From an uncultured Photobacterium sp. (GTDB lineage Bacteria; Pseudomonadota; Gammaproteobacteria; Enterobacterales; Vibrionaceae): DNA of 64,000 nucleotides. The notes below the pieces were generated by a model. The model was not told the origin of the DNA. It saw only the letters and a list, made by a program, of their open reading frames with translations, and ran no database searches. How positions within the stretch are numbered: position 1 is the first letter of the stretch; the number at the start of each line of letters is the position of its first letter. Shown piece after piece: positions 61,940 to 64,000 of the stretch. Both the position numbers and the translations under genes were made by a program. The DNA lies in contig NZ_CAMRAN010000010.1 of the NCBI RefSeq assembly GCF_947039875.1, positions 1 to 64,000 of the forward strand, written 5' to 3'.

Positions 61940-64000
61940 TTATTTTATTTTTATTAAATAAACAGCTGTTCCTTGATCTCCTGGAGCTAAAGCGCCCGTC
62001 ATATTCCAGCGCACCTCCCCTTCATAATCTACAATATTTGCCCCATTAGTAGTAACAGGTATACAAGTGAGTGACGTTGGCACATTACCCGAGGTACAAT
62101 CTATTGCTTGAGAGAGCCCCGTATAACTTGGCGTACTATCAAAAATACTTAATTCAGTTAGATCACCATCTCCAACGTTAGTAAAGGTTATAACGTATTC
62201 CAATATATCCCCAGGACGGCCATTATTACTCACTCCAACAGCCGTTCCTTGAGTAATATTTCGTACCGTTTTCTCCAGCTTTAACTCGCCGGCACCACGG
62301 AACGTCGCTCTGATGGTGTCTTTATCTAACACTTGACGAGCAATACCGTGTCCTGTTCCCGCACTATCACTAAAGATCATATCTGCTGCTATATCATAAT
62401 GATATTGAGCATTGAGCGAAGCATTCGCTGGCACAAACACTTTACTGAGTAAACATACTGCTGTATTACCATTTACTACTGTCGGATTAATAACTTGAGC
62501 ATCCACACCATCTATTATTCCATTACAATTATTATCTAAATAAAGAATGGTACTCCAACCGTCATTTGCTGGAGCAACCTCTGGATTTATAATGGAAAAG
62601 TTCACACTTCCCGAGGTTGCAGCAGTAAACTTATGTGGGAATAATACTGCCTTTCCAGGTTCAACTTCACTGAAATTATCAGGCTCCATTCTTGGCTCAC
62701 GTACCTTACCAAAATCAAGACCACTGATATCATCCCCCGCACTGGCGTTAACAGCCATCTGACTATCAATCACACTGGTACTGGTCACTTGTGGGATCGC
62801 AGTGACATTAGCTTCACTGATATCAATCCAATCTGCTTGTTTAATCACATCTAGTAGTAAGTTTTTACCTGAGAAATCCACACCCAGAATAAATTTATAG
62901 CTACCATCACCCGATGTAATGTCCGTGGCTATCACATCACCCGTCGTCACTCCCGTAACACCAGCATCATTAAACGTTACGGTAACAGTAAAGTTACCTA
63001 AACCTATTTCAGTGCCGTCTTGAATACCATCATGTGCTGCTATTGCGCCACCATTATCTTCAAACACCACGCCATTTAAAACAATCCGATTGAGCAATTC
63101 AAATAAATGATCTTCGACTTCACCATCAACGGCTGCACCATCAAACGTATTACAACTGTTAGCGGCTGAACATAAACGTACTCGCATTACAGTATTACCA
63201 TTAAACCCTTCTGCACTAGCGGCATCTAACGTTATTGCTATATTATTATTTCCTGCTGTAACAGCTTGATCATTAATTAATAATTCATTGCTATCAGCAA
63301 AATCACCATCATTATTTAAATCAACCCAAATACTCACAAACCCATTACCCACTACTTGAATCGGTAATGTGGTGCTGGTTTCTACAATAATTTGAGCGGG
63401 AATATTCAGATCCTCATCATCCTGCCCATGGGTATCATCCCCCGTTGCATCGGCACTGATCCACTGTGTAAATTCAGGATCCCAACGAGAGCCAAGCGCT
63501 AAATCAGCCACACCATCTAATGTCGCATCTAAATAAGCATGGCTAGCTTGGCCATATGTTGCAGCTGCATCACCATAATCGGTCGAATCATAACAACCAG
63601 CACCATCATTACCTTGCAAACTACTATTATTTGACGCTACAACAAACTCTATTTCAGCGGTTATTACATTGATGCGATAGACTACAGCACGCTCATTTAA
63701 GTCAATAATCCCATCTTGATTTGAGTCATGATTTCCGCCATTAGTCATGGCATACAAATTAATAGAGTTATCCATAATCAATGCCCCCGCTTGTAATTTC
63801 CCATTCGAATCCACAGTCGGTTTACCACTAAGATAAATCAAATCCTGACTGATAATACTGCCGGTATTAAGATCAACCTGATATAACTTCTCACCTCGTA
63901 AATCAACAAGATAGGCTTGTCCATTTTGACTACTTATGGCCAAATCTGCACCTACATCAATAACAACACCAGTAAAGGAGTCATTCATGGCACTAATATC
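61940..64000 (-). CDS. Large GEVED- and DUF11-domain surface protein (partial, N-terminus off window)
   Basis: About 686 C-terminal residues are visible, and the frame stays open to the right edge, so the real start lies outside. The visible order is propeller-like strands ([20 protein letters not shown]), a GEVED domain ([15 protein letters not shown] ... [12 protein letters not shown]), a SdrD-B-like segment ([16 protein letters not shown]), an Ig-like segment with [12 protein letters not shown], and a DUF11 domain ([25 protein letters not shown]) ending AVYLIKIK. Calcium-type loops ([25 protein letters not shown]) are present. It is probably part of the same surface system, in its own transcript. 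Confidence 0.85.
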   Translation of the reverse strand, partial: DISAMNDSFTGVVIDVGADLAISSQNGQAYLVDLRGEKLYQVDLNTGSIISQDLIYLSGKPTVDSNGKLQAGALIMDNSINLYAMTNGGNHDSNQDGIIDLNERAVVYRINVITAEIEFVVASNNSSLQGNDGAGCYDSTDYGDAAATYGQASHAYLDATLDGVADLALGSRWDPEFTQWISADATGDDTHGQDDEDLNIPAQIIVETSTTLPIQVVGNGFVSIWVDLNNDGDFADSNELLINDQAVTAGNNNIAITLDAASAEGFNGNTVMRVRLCSAANSCNTFDGAAVDGEVEDHLFELLNRIVLNGVVFEDNGGAIAAHDGIQDGTEIGLGNFTVTVTFNDAGVTGVTTGDVIATDITSGDGSYKFILGVDFSGKNLLLDVIKQADWIDISEANVTAIPQVTSTSVIDSQMAVNASAGDDISGLDFGKVREPRMEPDNFSEVEPGKAVLFPHKFTAATSGSVNFSIINPEVAPANDGWSTILYLDNNCNGIIDGVDAQVINPTVVNGNTAVCLLSKVFVPANASLNAQYHYDIAADMIFSDSAGTGHGIARQVLDKDTIRATFRGAGELKLEKTVRNITQGTAVGVSNNGRPGDILEYVITFTNVGDGDLTELSIFDSTPSYTGLSQAIDCTSGNVPTSLTCIPVTTNGANIVDYEGEVRWNMTGALAPGDQGTAVYLIKIK

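Noticed and set aside
63986-63988. ATG as the start of the right-edge protein (MNDSFTGV)
   Set aside because: The frame stays open upstream to the window edge and there is no signal peptide at this ATG, so it is internal and the gene is truncated by the window.

Overview
The window looks like chromosomal DNA of an AT-rich marine gammaproteobacterium. Vibrionaceae, and Photobacterium in particular, fits best. The reasons are the gene families, a selenocysteine-dependent formate hydrogenlyase island, many simple bidirectional terminators and a tandem repeat attached to a tRNA. The genus is an inference, because there is no rRNA or other marker gene here.

Layout. 1-23,000 is mostly housekeeping and accessory genes: tRNA-Ser, an SDR enzyme, a DMT exporter, an acetylpolyamine amidohydrolase coupled to a PotD-like binding protein, a KefG-KefB pair, a divergent YqhC/YqhD-type pair, a Crp/Fnr regulator facing a tiny membrane-peptide gene, an LptA-like protein with a GNAT enzyme, an HlyD/DUF2955/MarR efflux operon, a DUF1007-NicO metal pair, a flippase-like protein, a GNAT enzyme, a diguanylate cyclase and tRNA-Gly(CCC) followed by a 7-bp tandem repeat.

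23,246-45,530 is a compact formate hydrogenlyase island, entirely on the minus strand. In transcription order it holds selC (tRNA-Sec), selA, selB; then hyfA-B-C-G-H-I, a hycH homologue and hycI; then hydN and fdhF; then fhlA, fdhD, hupE, hypF, hypA and hypB. fdhF is read through an in-frame UGA at codon 140 with a SECIS hairpin just after it. The sequence also shows the likely control logic: perfect FNR-type palindromes upstream of selC and of fhlA, sigma-54 -24/-12 elements upstream of hyfA and hydN, and clusters of TGTCGA half-sites about 120-190 bp upstream of both sigma-54 promoters, which are probable FhlA sites. hypC, hypD and hypE are absent and must lie elsewhere if the hydrogenase is active.

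45,680-47,463 holds two divergent lipoprotein genes, one with Sel1-like repeats. 47,585 to the right edge is a minus-strand cluster of very large exported DUF11-type proteins: a partial GEVED/DUF11 protein that runs off the window, a 160-aa periplasmic DUF11-like protein, a 1088-aa DUF11 protein, a 2193-aa protein combining N-terminal Ig-like/DUF11 modules with a C-terminal predicted outer-membrane barrel, an OmpA-like lipoprotein and a 919-aa DUF11 protein. Three of them share one N-terminal motif, and four end on the same kind of final strand. I infer a multi-component cell-surface apparatus whose function I cannot name. It is the best candidate here for an undescribed system.
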